Of a stretch of 38,919 nt of DNA, positions 26,101 through 35,238 are shown in pieces; position 1 is the stretch's first letter, and each line of letters starts with the position of its first letter. The stretch is taken from IMG/VR virus record IMGVR_UViG_3300027899_000031, positions 1 through 38,919 of that record. One strand, given 5' to 3'. The notes under the pieces were generated by a model. That model was not told the DNA's origin, did not search any database, and saw only the letters and a list, made by a program, of their open reading frames with translations. Position numbers and translations under genes: made by a program. This stretch comes from a virus.

Positions 26101-29100
26101 GTATCTACTTTTGCAACTAAAGTTGTATTAACACCTGTTCTATATTGACCTTTTGTAGTTGCGGTTGTAGTTGTTAAATTGTAAGATCCAGCATAAATAC
26201 TCCAATGACCATTTAATGAAAAATTCTGTCCGGTTAATCCTCTAGCTTGGGCTTGGGCAGCATATGCGCCACTATATTTATTAGTAACTACAGGCCGACC
26301 TGTCCATTGAGTTTGCCACGAATTCCAAATAGTACCAAGTACTCCTGCTGATTCTGCAAGAGCTTTAATAGTATTATAATTACCTTCAACATTATTAATA
26401 ATATCAGGTTTACGATTTGTTTCAAACCAATCATCAGATGAAGGAGTTAATTCCATTTTGCCAAGAAAAGTAAAAATCGCAAATGGATTTATACGTTCAG
26501 TTCTTGAACCTAAAGTTTGTTCTGCTATTTTAACATGATCTACAATAGGTAAAGTTACAACATCACCGTACATTTTATAATTACTAGATGTTCTAGCTCC
26601 CTCTGTTTTATTTTTCTCAATCATATTAATATTTTGCATCGTAAAAAACGGAAGCAATTCATTATTTTCTTGATCAATAGCACACAAATAATCAGGAGAT
26701 ATAGTATTACCTACACCATGCCCATTAAAACTATCAACAATAAATCCATTTTGGTATCTATCCAAACCAGAACTATCTAATACTTTCATTGATGTTGTTT
26801 CTTGTTCCAACAACGATAAAGATGTATAATATTCTAGATTTTCAATACGTTTTTCTAATTTACCAATATCCCGCATAGTATAACGTTTATTTTCTGCTTT
26901 TGAGAAAATAACATTATCAATAGTAGTGTCTAATGTATATGGAGCAAGAGTTAATGAATATAACTCCATGCCAGTAGACATTGTAGGTGGTTGTGAAGGT
27001 GGTATATTTGGAGTTCCTTTAATATCTATAAAATTTCCTGTATAATCAATAAAGATTTTATCAATTCTAGGTAAATAATAATCGTAATCTATACTTACAT
27101 CAATAGCTCTTTTTGGTAAATATGTAGTTGAAGTCCAAGAAGAACCATTATATGCTGGACGGAAATCAATAGTATCTCTTAATGGAAAACCATTATATGA
27201 TGGAATTTCATTATATCCAATACTTGAATATGATTCTACAGTAAAATAATCACCTGTACCATGCGCAAAATATTCAAAATATACCTGAACTGGAGCAGTA
27301 GGTGGAGAGAAAGATGATTTTAAAGTTAAACGACTATAGTCATAATGGGTTTCTCTTTGCCCATTATCAAAATCATATCTATCTGAAATATCTATATCAT
27401 AACCTCCAGTAGGAGAAGCAAATGTTCCTGCTTTCATTTTAATAGACAAGATTCTAAATACATCAGCATAACCAAGATTTAAAATTGTTGCTTGTCCTGC
27501 CGCAGCAGTTGTATATACAGTATTAGAAATAGTTGCAGTCTTAGTTCTTCTAGTTGAAGTAGAACCTGTTTTATTAACAGCGGCAGATAATGAAACACTT
27601 TGACCATTATAAGAAGTATTTACAGATAGTGTCACCTGATTTCCTGCAACAACTATACCTGTAATTGGAACAACTGCTGATGTTGTAGATAATAAATAAT
27701 TTTCATATGCTGCGGCAGAAGCAAATGTTCCAGTGTCTGTAGTAGAAAATGCAACTTGACCTGCAGATATAGTTAAAGGAGAAAATCTTTCAAATACAGT
27801 ATAACTAATATCAGACGATGTTTTAATAAATGAATTTGGTAATGGAAAAATCAATCCTAAATTATTAGGTTCAATAATATCAGTAGATAATAGATAAAAA
27901 GTTGTTCCTACAGTAATATTTGCAGATAATGCAGAATTTATAGTTAATGTATTATAATCTGTAATAGCAGTAACTCGCTTAACTTGACTCGCTATAGAAA
28001 TATAATCACCTACTTTTAATACTGTATTAAAATTTGTTCCAGTGCCTTCAATTGTTGTAGTAGAACTTGTTACTGTTCCAGCTAATTGTGTTAAAATAGG
28101 ACTAATGTCAGCAACAAATCCTGAAATAGCAAATGATTTTGCATCTCTAGCAAAGTTTTTACTAATATTCATAACAATATCAAAAATAAACAATTTGTAT
28201 ATTGTTGAAGTAGTATATACTAAACCATTATCCCACTGTAAACCTCTAACTTTACAAGTACCAATTATTGTACCGGCTCCAGCAAGTTGGTCATAGATAT
28301 TAATAGTTACATTGTTTTTATAATCTGGTATACCTGCTAAATTTTTAACTAAAGCATAATTACCTACAGTTGTTGAAACTTTAGCATTATTAACAGAATT
28401 ATATGTTCTTGCTTTATCTACATCTACAAATTCAGTAGATGGTTTTTGAATTTTATATCCTTGAACGTATGCTTTACCTGCTTCCATACCAACAGCAAGT
28501 TTTGATTCATTACCAAAATTAGCATATGCAAGTGCTTCAGCATTTATACCACTATCACTTGTTATAATAACATTTGGATTCGAAGTATATCCAGAACCTT
28601 GATTAATAACATCAATGGCAATTAATTTACCTTCACTATTAATTTTAGCTGCCGCAGATGCGCCTGTTCCATTTCCGCCTGAAAAACTAATTGCAGGAGC
28701 AGTTAAATATCCAGAACCTTGTTTTGTTACTTGGATAGAAATTACCGAGCCAAACGCGTCATATACACCTCTATTATAGTTTGGTTTTGGTGTATATTCC
28801 CATTGAACTCCTGTAGTAGTACCATCATATACTTTACCTACAGTATGGGTTGGGCCTGTAGCTCCAGCAGATGTACCTGTATTTCTAGCAGTATATAGTT
28901 TTGCACTATTTAAAACAATATCACCTAGCAAATATGCTCTATCTGATATCCAACTACCCCTATCATTATTTCTATGTTCGCGTACATCTATACCAAAAGG
29001 AACAACTGTGTAGTCTCCAGATTCATCATATGTTCTTTCTGCTAATGTTTTTTCTAATTGAGCATAATCTGTACCACTTTTTATGCTCAATATTTTACCA

Positions 29101-29888
29101 TTAATAACCCGTGCTAATTCAATAAAATTAGAATCAGTAGTTGTACCAATAGTTATTTTAGATAAAACTAAATCTATAAAATGTCTATGTGCTCCTGGAG
29201 CAGAATAATTATAACTATTTTGAGCATTGTCTAATAAAGATTCATCATCATATTCAGTAATAATAGATTCATTAATAGTTAAACCAATTCTATAAGAAGG
29301 AATATTTGAATATTTGTCTAATATAACAGTTTGACTATCTGCTAAAACAAAATATCCATTAATATAATACACACCTCTTTTAATAATACCGGCAGAACCA
29401 ATACCAGTAGCATCTGAAGAGATAGATTGTACAGAATGCGTTTCATCCGCAAGAGATATTACTTCTGAATTACTAAATGGTACAGATGCCGCAGAATTAT
29501 CAGATGTTATATACCGAACAAATAATGTTGCTGGATCAATATCATCATGAGTAGTAGCATATAGAACTTCAGCAGTAATACCACTAGTAACACCAACAAT
29601 TTGTTTACCAATAAAATCATTTATAAAATCATTTACGTCTTCTCCACCATAAGTAGGATCTACTTTTACATAACTATATTTTGTATCAACTGCAAATTCA
29701 CCAGGTATGACCATCGCACCTTGTTTAAAAATATGGTCGCCATGTCTTTTAACTTGTTGTTGGAGAATTGTTTGAAGTTGTGTTAATTCTCTTGCTTGAA
29801 CAGGATATCCTGGACGAAACAATATTTTATAGAATTTTTTATCTTCATTGTAATCGTCATAGTACGGTTCTGTATTAAAATCTAACAT
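23175..29888 (-). CDS. Giant DUF4815 virion/baseplate protein
   Basis: 2237 residues, the largest gene here. The N-terminus is the DUF4815 signature: MLDFNTEPYYDDYNEDKKFY, then FRPGYPVQARELTQLQTILQ, HIFKQGAMVIPGE, RGVYYINGYF and RTYDESGDYTVVPFGIDVREH (about 286-305). Residues 313-366 carry a W...PTH repeat, and 383-455 two GxGY repeats. A helical RDIGKLEKRIENLEYYTSLSLLEQ follows mid-protein, then FNGHGVGN. The C-terminal third contains PLAQTF...GCFLTKVDIFFA..DPNIPVTLQIRE, typical of these proteins. It lies directly after gp8 in the place of T4 gp9/gp10, so a baseplate periphery or fibre-anchoring role is inferred. GAGAG precedes the ATG. Confidence 0.85.
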   Translation of the reverse strand: MLDFNTEPYYDDYNEDKKFYKILFRPGYPVQARELTQLQTILQQQVKRHGDHIFKQGAMVIPGEFAVDTKYSYVKVDPTYGGEDVNDFINDFIGKQIVGVTSGITAEVLYATTHDDIDPATLFVRYITSDNSAASVPFSNSEVISLADETHSVQSISSDATGIGSAGIIKRGVYYINGYFVLADSQTVILDKYSNIPSYRIGLTINESIITEYDDESLLDNAQNSYNYSAPGAHRHFIDLVLSKITIGTTTDSNFIELARVINGKILSIKSGTDYAQLEKTLAERTYDESGDYTVVPFGIDVREHRNNDRGSWISDRAYLLGDIVLNSAKLYTARNTGTSAGATGPTHTVGKVYDGTTTGVQWEYTPKPNYNRGVYDAFGSVISIQVTKQGSGYLTAPAISFSGGNGTGASAAAKINSEGKLIAIDVINQGSGYTSNPNVIITSDSGINAEALAYANFGNESKLAVGMEAGKAYVQGYKIQKPSTEFVDVDKARTYNSVNNAKVSTTVGNYALVKNLAGIPDYKNNVTINIYDQLAGAGTIIGTCKVRGLQWDNGLVYTTSTIYKLFIFDIVMNISKNFARDAKSFAISGFVADISPILTQLAGTVTSSTTTIEGTGTNFNTVLKVGDYISIASQVKRVTAITDYNTLTINSALSANITVGTTFYLLSTDIIEPNNLGLIFPLPNSFIKTSSDISYTVFERFSPLTISAGQVAFSTTDTGTFASAAAYENYLLSTTSAVVPITGIVVAGNQVTLSVNTSYNGQSVSLSAAVNKTGSTSTRRTKTATISNTVYTTAAAGQATILNLGYADVFRILSIKMKAGTFASPTGGYDIDISDRYDFDNGQRETHYDYSRLTLKSSFSPPTAPVQVYFEYFAHGTGDYFTVESYSSIGYNEIPSYNGFPLRDTIDFRPAYNGSSWTSTTYLPKRAIDVSIDYDYYLPRIDKIFIDYTGNFIDIKGTPNIPPSQPPTMSTGMELYSLTLAPYTLDTTIDNVIFSKAENKRYTMRDIGKLEKRIENLEYYTSLSLLEQETTSMKVLDSSGLDRYQNGFIVDSFNGHGVGNTISPDYLCAIDQENNELLPFFTMQNINMIEKNKTEGARTSSNYKMYGDVVTLPIVDHVKIAEQTLGSRTERINPFAIFTFLGKMELTPSSDDWFETNRKPDIINNVEGNYNTIKALAESAGVLGTIWNSWQTQWTGRPVVTNKYSGAYAAQAQARGLTGQNFSLNGHWSIYAGSYNLTTTTATTKGQYRTGVNTTLVAKVDTELTEDRIVSSAVIPYIRTRNVLIQAKALKPETQFYPFFENADIAQYCTPATKLSFGTSVSGIFDYISNVGGNSSATQRRINGDTEICLTKGDTVFVSHRGSTSYQTPDSSGCPATAVIVDVEYNPTTGHKSIYVVNVKGSFLSGDTITGNISLATGILTSTPTTAVAGNSLITNFNGSVNLLFNIPNTDSVRFRTGKREFKLQDSITPLGSFNSRGTGTYEANGVLQTKQATYTATRNGELVQERLADNRVITETSERVVSGSAWYDPLAQTFNIKDQPGGCFLTKVDIFFAKKDPNIPVTLQIRETVNGYPGASILPFSTVTLMPEQVNLSSTIVTVTSEEGGNVQYPKYDTPTTFVFKSPVYVRDAVDYAIVLLSDSVIYRVWISEMGNLIPDSSQTITQQPYAGVLYKSQNGQSWTPCDTQDMKFTVYRAKFDVTATGTVEFINDVIPTTKVTKDSVDAYPFQTTSGSAIVRVWHQDHGMPTGSTVRISGIVNTVNGITAANLNGDRIIANVDMDSYTITAGGNATSSGYGGPAGTTETWLLSKNIQYDAIQPSFANLNFPETSINYNIRTASGKSVDGSETPYTIDAASVACVTNDTNYFDTPRMIVSEVNETNAGLSGIKPLTITAVMKTTKDSLSPIIDTHRVSSVLVSNKINKPSESNTNLAVIDEVSVFTGTELTFSPKSSDTVYGNASISSTNSTFRDNIKAVSIGSYITIAGTTSSLNNGTLLVSHITDDGTTGKLFFTFNDSSIQDFTSQSSVSGTTLVNKVMFKDEITPAGSSTISKYISNNIMLNQVCGYLKINFVANVPVGSDVFVYYKVVKSGNIDELNWIKIEPPTPVIKTDLGDFALTDYHYNVETDKIITVDAISGVSGASTIVIPTTTGVSIGALVTGIGVGTAAVITAIVDGTGADVGKSTLTMSVVNESTVQGSVNIHSTTGQFDTVAVKLVMQSTNTCAVPTIKDLRIIACA
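28524..28952 (-). repeat. Decoration repeats inserted in the DUF4815 protein
   Basis: Residues 313-455. First comes one W.SDRAYLLGDIV...LYTARNTGTS...GPTH unit, then two GSGY units (KQGSGYLTAPAISFSG, NQGSGYTSNPNVIIT). Both types also occur in gp8 of this window, and the second type in gp14. Confidence 0.75.
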
Positions 29889-29922
29889 GATTCTCTCTTT
29901 TTCCTAAAGGTATTATTATCAT

Positions 29923-29930
29923 TATTTATT
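29923..29930 (-). promoter_or_regulatory. Possible variant late promoter ahead of DUF4815 gene
   Basis: Minus strand AATAAATA, one mismatch from the late consensus, 34 bases before the ATG at 29888. It overlaps the end of gp8 by about two bases. The same variant occurs upstream of gp25. Confidence 0.4.
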
Positions 29931-32490
29931 AGAATCCAATTATTGTTCTAAGAGTAACTGTTTGTTGTTCAGTAGGGGTAAACGCTTGTCTATTATCTAT
30001 ATACATTAAATCACCTGAATATTTATCTATAGTAGGTGGAGCAACATCAAGCATAGTAAATGTTTGTGCTGAATTTGACACAAGATACATAACTTTACCA
30101 ATATCTAATGTATAATTGTCTAATGATTGTAATAACATTGCACTTCCTGTATTTGTTACAATCCTGAATCTTGAATTAGTTGAAAATTCAGCAATCATAG
30201 AATCTGGAGCAAATATAGTTGTACTTGTATTTGCATAAACTACCCAACATGCAGTTTCAAATACTGTAGTAGCAATATATGTAGTACCATATTTATACAT
30301 ATTACGTATGATACCAATTTGTCTATAATCATTATTAACTGTAAATCCTTGGTTTTTATAGTTTGATATATCACTAAAAAACATTAAACCACTTGCTTTT
30401 AATTCATTCAAAGCATTTTTACCATGACCACCATATGGAGAAATAATTGCTCTAGCAGTAGCTCCAGTACCTGTTCCAGATATAGTAATATTGGCCCATG
30501 TGTATCCATAACCTTGAGTTACTATATTTATTTTTGAAACTCTACCTGCAGTTACCGTTACTGTTGCAGTAGCACCAGTACCATCTCCTATTATATCAAC
30601 AGTTGCTGTTGTATATCCATATCCTCCTGAAACTACTTGGATATTCATTAATTTACCAGAAACAGTTAATAATTCAACATTGGCTTGTAATGAATTAATA
30701 TCACCAATTGATAATGAAGGAGTTAATTGTGCTCCTGTTCCATCACCATTTATATCTATAGTAGCAACAGAATATCCTATCCCGCCATCAATGATTTGAA
30801 CACCAGTAATTTGACCACTTGTTATTATAGGTACTAATCTTGCACTTGATATTGTAGTTGTTGCAGTTATTAAACCATTCACTCCTGAAGGATCACTAAT
30901 AGTAATAACAGGCGCTTTAGAATACCCTGCACCGCATTTCATAGTTGGTGCTGCTGTTGCCGTTATACCAGCATAAGTTAAAGTTGCAGTTCCATTTGTA
31001 GCAGATCCACTTTCATGAGTAGGTGCTGAGGATCCTGAAGTTCCACCAATTGTTACTGTATACAACCTATTTGCATAAAATATCTGTTGATTAGTTGTAT
31101 ACAATGTAGTCGATGTCCATTGAGTACCTATAGTAACAGTAGGTATAGTTGTGTATGATCCTGATCCTGTAACAAGTACATTAATTAATGAACCATTTTG
31201 TAATACTGCACTAGCAGTTCCTCCACCAGAACCTGAAATAGAAACAGAAGGTGTAGTAGTATATCCTGATCCTATATTTGCTACATCGATTGTAGCAAGT
31301 TTTTTATTTAAAGTAACAGAATTTAATTGTCCGCTGCCATTTTTTGTTACAGTCCCTGTAGCACGAGCTCCGGCAAATTCTAAAGCTGCAGTTCCATTTG
31401 ATACTATACCACTAGTATGAATAGGTCCAGTAGTTGTAAGTGTTCCAGGTATAACTATAGTATAATAATTGTTATTATAGTCTATAATTTGACCTAAAAT
31501 AACTTGGCCACCTGAAGACCATGCAGTTGAATTACTAAATGGAGGTTCAATAGATATGGTAGGAGCAGAATAACCTGAACCAACTTCTGTTATATTTGCA
31601 CCTAATACATAGATAGGATCTGCTTCTAAATATCCATCACCTATAACATTTAAAATAGCACCGGTATATCCCGTACCTCTAGCATCAATTTTAATTATCT
31701 GTATATTACCTTTAGAATAAAATTGTTGTTGTAATGCTGTAAGAATAGGCATATGAGATCCAGTAAGAAATTTATTTCTTAATGAAATTGGTATACTGTA
31801 TATGAATTTCCAAATATAACCATCTGATGTAGTTATTGTATCAGCACTTGCTCCATATGGTTGAGCAGTTGATTGTGCTCCATTATTATTATCAATACAC
31901 ATATATACATTAAAATTATCAGACATAACATAATAACTTGTATCTTCTAATCTTTGTATTTCTTCTTGACCCATAATAACAACAGCAGTAGCATCAGCTC
32001 CGCTGCCAACTCCATCAAAAGATACAACAGGAGTTTCTGTATATCCATATCCTTTATTTGTTAATGCAATACTTGTAATTACTCCATCAACTACTGTAGC
32101 AGTTGCAGAAGCACCTTGACCTACTCCAGTTATAACAACTGTGGGTGCTACAACATATCCACCGCCACCTGAAATTAAATCAATTCCTTGAACTTCAGCC
32201 GAATAACAATCATCATATTGATCATAAATTGTACCAGATATCCAATCAATCCTAGGTATTACATATGAAATATCATTAGGACTAATAGCCTTCAATGAAA
32301 TAATTTCATTTCTTGTATCATGTTCATATGATGGAGAATCGATTGGTAATGGGGGACTATTTTCATCGCCCCATGATAAAGTTTTACCCAAAAAGTAATA
32401 ATAATTTGAACCTTTTGTTATAACATCATTGTATACACTATCTGCTACTGAGTTGTGTAAACTTGATTTTATTAATGCTGTGTCTGCCAT
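29929..32490 (-). CDS. 8: Baseplate wedge protein gp8-like, greatly enlarged by beta-repeats
   Basis: 853 residues against 334 in T4. The T4 gp8 frame is visible in separated pieces: YYYFLGKTLSW and VIPRIDW (residues 78-83; T4 VIPRRDW), then NVYMCIDNNNGAQS...TSDGYIWKFIYSIP (194-234; T4 VYRCLD...GDGYVWEYLFEIP), and the C-terminus YSGDLMYIDNRQAFTPTEQQTVTLRTI (T4 SGEMIYMENRPPI...). Two insertions explain the size: residues 103-172 and 262-685, built from about nine GxGY units and two W...PTHxSG units. gp8 dimers form part of the baseplate wedge. The insertions would project from the wedge (inferred). Neighbours are gp6, gp25 and DUF4815. Confidence 0.85.
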   Translation of the reverse strand: MADTALIKSSLHNSVADSVYNDVITKGSNYYYFLGKTLSWGDENSPPLPIDSPSYEHDTRNEIISLKAISPNDISYVIPRIDWISGTIYDQYDDCYSAEVQGIDLISGGGGYVVAPTVVITGVGQGASATATVVDGVITSIALTNKGYGYTETPVVSFDGVGSGADATAVVIMGQEEIQRLEDTSYYVMSDNFNVYMCIDNNNGAQSTAQPYGASADTITTSDGYIWKFIYSIPISLRNKFLTGSHMPILTALQQQFYSKGNIQIIKIDARGTGYTGAILNVIGDGYLEADPIYVLGANITEVGSGYSAPTISIEPPFSNSTAWSSGGQVILGQIIDYNNNYYTIVIPGTLTTTGPIHTSGIVSNGTAALEFAGARATGTVTKNGSGQLNSVTLNKKLATIDVANIGSGYTTTPSVSISGSGGGTASAVLQNGSLINVLVTGSGSYTTIPTVTIGTQWTSTTLYTTNQQIFYANRLYTVTIGGTSGSSAPTHESGSATNGTATLTYAGITATAAPTMKCGAGYSKAPVITISDPSGVNGLITATTTISSARLVPIITSGQITGVQIIDGGIGYSVATIDINGDGTGAQLTPSLSIGDINSLQANVELLTVSGKLMNIQVVSGGYGYTTATVDIIGDGTGATATVTVTAGRVSKINIVTQGYGYTWANITISGTGTGATARAIISPYGGHGKNALNELKASGLMFFSDISNYKNQGFTVNNDYRQIGIIRNMYKYGTTYIATTVFETACWVVYANTSTTIFAPDSMIAEFSTNSRFRIVTNTGSAMLLQSLDNYTLDIGKVMYLVSNSAQTFTMLDVAPPTIDKYSGDLMYIDNRQAFTPTEQQTVTLRTIIGF
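30436..31707 (-). repeat. Large block of GxGY and W-PTH repeats inserted in gp8
   Basis: Residues 262-685: GTGYTGAILNV, GSGYSAPTISI, GSGYTTTPSVSI, AGYSKAPVITI, GIGYSVATIDI, GYGYTTATVDI and GYGYTWANITI, with glycine/alanine turns. These are interleaved with two longer units (about 324-374 and 458-508) ending in PIHTSG and PTHESG. All lie between conserved gp8 segments. Confidence 0.8.
31975..32184 (-). repeat. First GxGY repeat pair inserted in gp8
   Basis: Residues 103-172: SGGGGYVVAPTVVITG...GASATATV and NKGYGYTETPVVSFDG...GADATAVV. The pair lies between the IPRIDW and NVYMCIDN segments, which are contiguous in smaller gp8 proteins. Confidence 0.78.
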
Positions 32491-32520
32491 TATTTTTCTC
32501 TTTTTGAGTAATTTTTATTG

Positions 32521-32961
32521 TTAAGCAATTGTAATAGTCCAATTAATGGAAAGTGTATCATTACTTGCTTTTGTTATTGCAGGAAATGTTGTATGAGCCA
32601 ACATTGTACCATTTGTACTCGCATTTAATAAACCTGCTTCTCTTAAAGTACCTATACCTACACCTGCTGCAAATGTTGCAGTTGCTTGCACAGTATTATT
32701 AGTATTTGTATAAGTCGATAGTGCAGCTCTTGCAATTTCTGTATTTAATGCTAAATCACCTACAGTAGGAGTAGTTGCATTAGTGCCTATTGCCATATAT
32801 GACATAACACCTTGGGAAGTACCTTGCATTCTTGCTGCAATATGGTTTTTACCAACTGTAACAATTAAATTAGGTATTGCCATATGTTGTTTGATATTTC
32901 CTTTATCATCTAATAGAGTGATTTCAAGATCACCCTTAACTGACAGTATATCACTAATCAT
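32521..32961 (-). CDS. Small virion structural protein
   Basis: 146 residues. MISDILSVKGDLEITLLDDKGNIKQ, then NLIVTVGKNHIAARM, GVMSYMAIGTN, ALNTEIARAALSTYTNTNNTVQATATF, IGTLREAGLLNA and a beta-rich end NDTLSINWTITIA. The GKN.iA.rm...m.yMAiGt....t..Dt.L..Ei.R pattern identifies a small structural protein family found in many tailed phages, often near baseplate or fibre genes. Its role is unknown. AGGAG lies about eight bases before the ATG. It is placed between the gp7-position protein and gp8. Confidence 0.78.
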   Translation of the reverse strand: MISDILSVKGDLEITLLDDKGNIKQHMAIPNLIVTVGKNHIAARMQGTSQGVMSYMAIGTNATTPTVGDLALNTEIARAALSTYTNTNNTVQATATFAAGVGIGTLREAGLLNASTNGTMLAHTTFPAITKASNDTLSINWTITIA

Positions 32962-32982
32962 TTATAAAACTCCTAAAATTTA

Positions 32983-35238
32983 TTAAAAACTTGTTTTGCC
33001 TTCGAAATATTCTGTAGAATCACTGAAATATACATCAGGACCGAATATATAAGCGTTGTATGCCACATAACCACTATCACTTGGTGTAGCAATATCTGTT
33101 AATGTATTATTTATTATTTCGCTATATGTGCCGAATCCAGAAGTTAAACCAAATCCAGAAATAGAAACAGTAATATATTTAGATACAGATCCTATACTAG
33201 TTATTGATGAAGCAGATAATAAAGGTTGTTCTAAAAATACTCCAACAGAAGGAAATGTGCCTATACTAGTAGTTGCACTAAGTCCAACAAGTGGTTTAGT
33301 TCCCGACATAGAGGTACTTTCATTACCTAACGCGGTTAATAATGAATCACCTGATAAACTTTGATTAAATGCTGCAACAATTACTCCATTTGATAAAGAA
33401 GAACTATTACCACTTAATCCCTTTATCATACTTTTCGATACAGCACCAATACTAGATAAAGTTGATGAAATACTAGGTATTGCAAGATTAATTACTTGTT
33501 GAGGTAAAACTATATTAGTACTTAATGTTATAGAATTACCAATATTTGCAATATCAAATTTCTTATCTAACTGACCAATACTACTTGTTATAGATTTACC
33601 TGATGCAGTAAAATCAAATTTCTTATCTAATGATCCAATACTTGAAGTTACTTGTTTACCTGTTTTTGCAATTTGTATCCATACTCCAAGTGATCCTTTA
33701 GATGTAGTAGCTTGTTTACCAACTAGAGCAATATTAAATTTTACACCATTGGTTCCATCTGGACGGGTAACCCAATCATTATTAATTGCAGTAGAAAATG
33801 CATCATTAGGACCGCTTTCTCCAGTTAAATATTTACTAAAATGCAACCATTTACTATCACTTATTGTAATCTTATCATCTAATACAAGATTAGAGAACTT
33901 TATTAATGATTGTAACGATTCAGTTAAATTAAATTCATTAGTAATAGAATATTCACCAAACAGAGAAGTACCTGTTGGATGAACTAATGTTTTAACAAAT
34001 GATTCATATTTACTAAGTTGTTCATCAATTTTAAGAACATATGCAAACTTTTGAAAATATTTACTATCTTGAATATAAATACTATCACTAATAAATCCAT
34101 CATTAGTTTTAAAGTATCCTGTATATTTTGCTTCTGCACCTATAGTAATATAAAGAATAGAAATATCTTCAGCATCAATTACACTTGTGGAATACGTCGT
34201 AGAATTATTAAATGTTTGTACAACATCTCCAACATATAATGCACCAATAGCAGAAGACACTGTATCTTTATTATAGTTTGGTCTTGTAATAACACCATAA
34301 TCTATAAACTCAGTAGTATTATCACGAATTGTAGCATCCCAATCTATTGGATCAGAACCTGAAGAAGATACCATAAATGGTAACTGAGTAAACGTTATCT
34401 TTTTTGCTTGATCTGATGTTATATAGGCATAAAAATTACTTTCATATCCAACACCAAAAGATATAAATTCTGCTGTTTTAATTGCTCCAACATTATCAAC
34501 AGATTTAATTTTTACAATAGATCCTATACCATTACCTGAACTTACAGGATATACTTGTCCAGCTTTAAATCCTTTACCACCTGAAAATACATTTATTTTA
34601 GTAGTTGTATATAATACATCTGCAACAAATTCATTTTCATAAAATATTTTATTATTTTCAGATATATTATTAAAATAATCTTTATCATAAAACAATTCTA
34701 CTATTTGTGTATCACCACTAATACTAGGATCAATAGGTTTAAAACTTTTTATAGTAATTAAAAATGTGTCTGTAGATGTTACAACACTTACTTTATTGCC
34801 AACAATAAGATCGGCAGAACCTTTTGATATACGTACAAATATGGATTTATCTTGAATCCATTTACCATCTGAAGGAATTAAAACACTATTGTATGGATAA
34901 TCTACAACAACATCTTTTTGAAATAAAATTCTGAATAATAATTTGAAAGATGCTTCTGTTCCCTTTGCTCGATATAATTCTCTTATATGTTGTAAAAGGA
35001 ACCTTTCATCTATAGGTAGATTAGGTAAATTTATTGCAATTTCATGCTTGAAATATTGAATAAAAGAATCTAATGTGTTATCAATATCTTTTAAACTTTT
35101 ATAATCTGTGTTTACATTAGATTCAAGAAATTCATAATATGCTTCCAAAAATGCAACAAATGTCTGGTAATCTCCCCGAATAAATTCAGGGAGTTGTCCA
35201 GATACTAATGATGATAATTTTGGTTTAATATCTGACAT
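32983..35238 (-). CDS. Baseplate wedge-associated structural protein (gp7 position)
   Basis: 751 residues. The N-terminal third is the conserved part: LSSLVSGQLPEFIRGDYQTFVAFLEAYYEFLE, DIDNTLDSFIQYFKHEIA, LPIDERFLLQHIRELYRAKGTEASFKLLFRILF, SDGKWIQDKSIFV. This is the usual protein following gp6 in aquatic T4-like phages, usually annotated only as virion structural. It occupies the place of T4 gp7 but is shorter, and homology to gp7 is not visible by eye. A GxGY-like segment occurs near 220-280. The C-terminal 250 residues are beta-repeats, including four 20-residue units. The ATG overlaps the gp6 stop by one base (TAATG). Confidence 0.78.
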   Translation of the reverse strand: MSDIKPKLSSLVSGQLPEFIRGDYQTFVAFLEAYYEFLESNVNTDYKSLKDIDNTLDSFIQYFKHEIAINLPNLPIDERFLLQHIRELYRAKGTEASFKLLFRILFQKDVVVDYPYNSVLIPSDGKWIQDKSIFVRISKGSADLIVGNKVSVVTSTDTFLITIKSFKPIDPSISGDTQIVELFYDKDYFNNISENNKIFYENEFVADVLYTTTKINVFSGGKGFKAGQVYPVSSGNGIGSIVKIKSVDNVGAIKTAEFISFGVGYESNFYAYITSDQAKKITFTQLPFMVSSSGSDPIDWDATIRDNTTEFIDYGVITRPNYNKDTVSSAIGALYVGDVVQTFNNSTTYSTSVIDAEDISILYITIGAEAKYTGYFKTNDGFISDSIYIQDSKYFQKFAYVLKIDEQLSKYESFVKTLVHPTGTSLFGEYSITNEFNLTESLQSLIKFSNLVLDDKITISDSKWLHFSKYLTGESGPNDAFSTAINNDWVTRPDGTNGVKFNIALVGKQATTSKGSLGVWIQIAKTGKQVTSSIGSLDKKFDFTASGKSITSSIGQLDKKFDIANIGNSITLSTNIVLPQQVINLAIPSISSTLSSIGAVSKSMIKGLSGNSSSLSNGVIVAAFNQSLSGDSLLTALGNESTSMSGTKPLVGLSATTSIGTFPSVGVFLEQPLLSASSITSIGSVSKYITVSISGFGLTSGFGTYSEIINNTLTDIATPSDSGYVAYNAYIFGPDVYFSDSTEYFEGKTSF
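33541..33740 (-). repeat. 60-bp tandem repeat in the gp7-position gene
   Basis: Three clear units and a fourth partial one, each 60 bases (20 residues): GKxxTSSxGxLxxxFxxxxx, for example GKSITSSIGQLDKKFDIANI and GKQVTSSIGSLDKKFDFTAS. More diverged units (SxxxTSIGT/SV) continue toward the C-terminus down to about 33110. Confidence 0.85.

Noticed and set aside
23175-29888. Annotating the 2237-residue protein as gp10
   Set aside because: It occupies that region of the T4 order, but no gp10 sequence landmark is visible. The DUF4815 N-terminus is the only supportable identity.
34074-34081. Plus-strand TATAAATA inside the gp7-position gene (a similar one at 22222-22229)
   Set aside because: Both are antisense, inside long coding sequences and not followed by a plus-strand gene. 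Chance matches are expected in AT-rich DNA.
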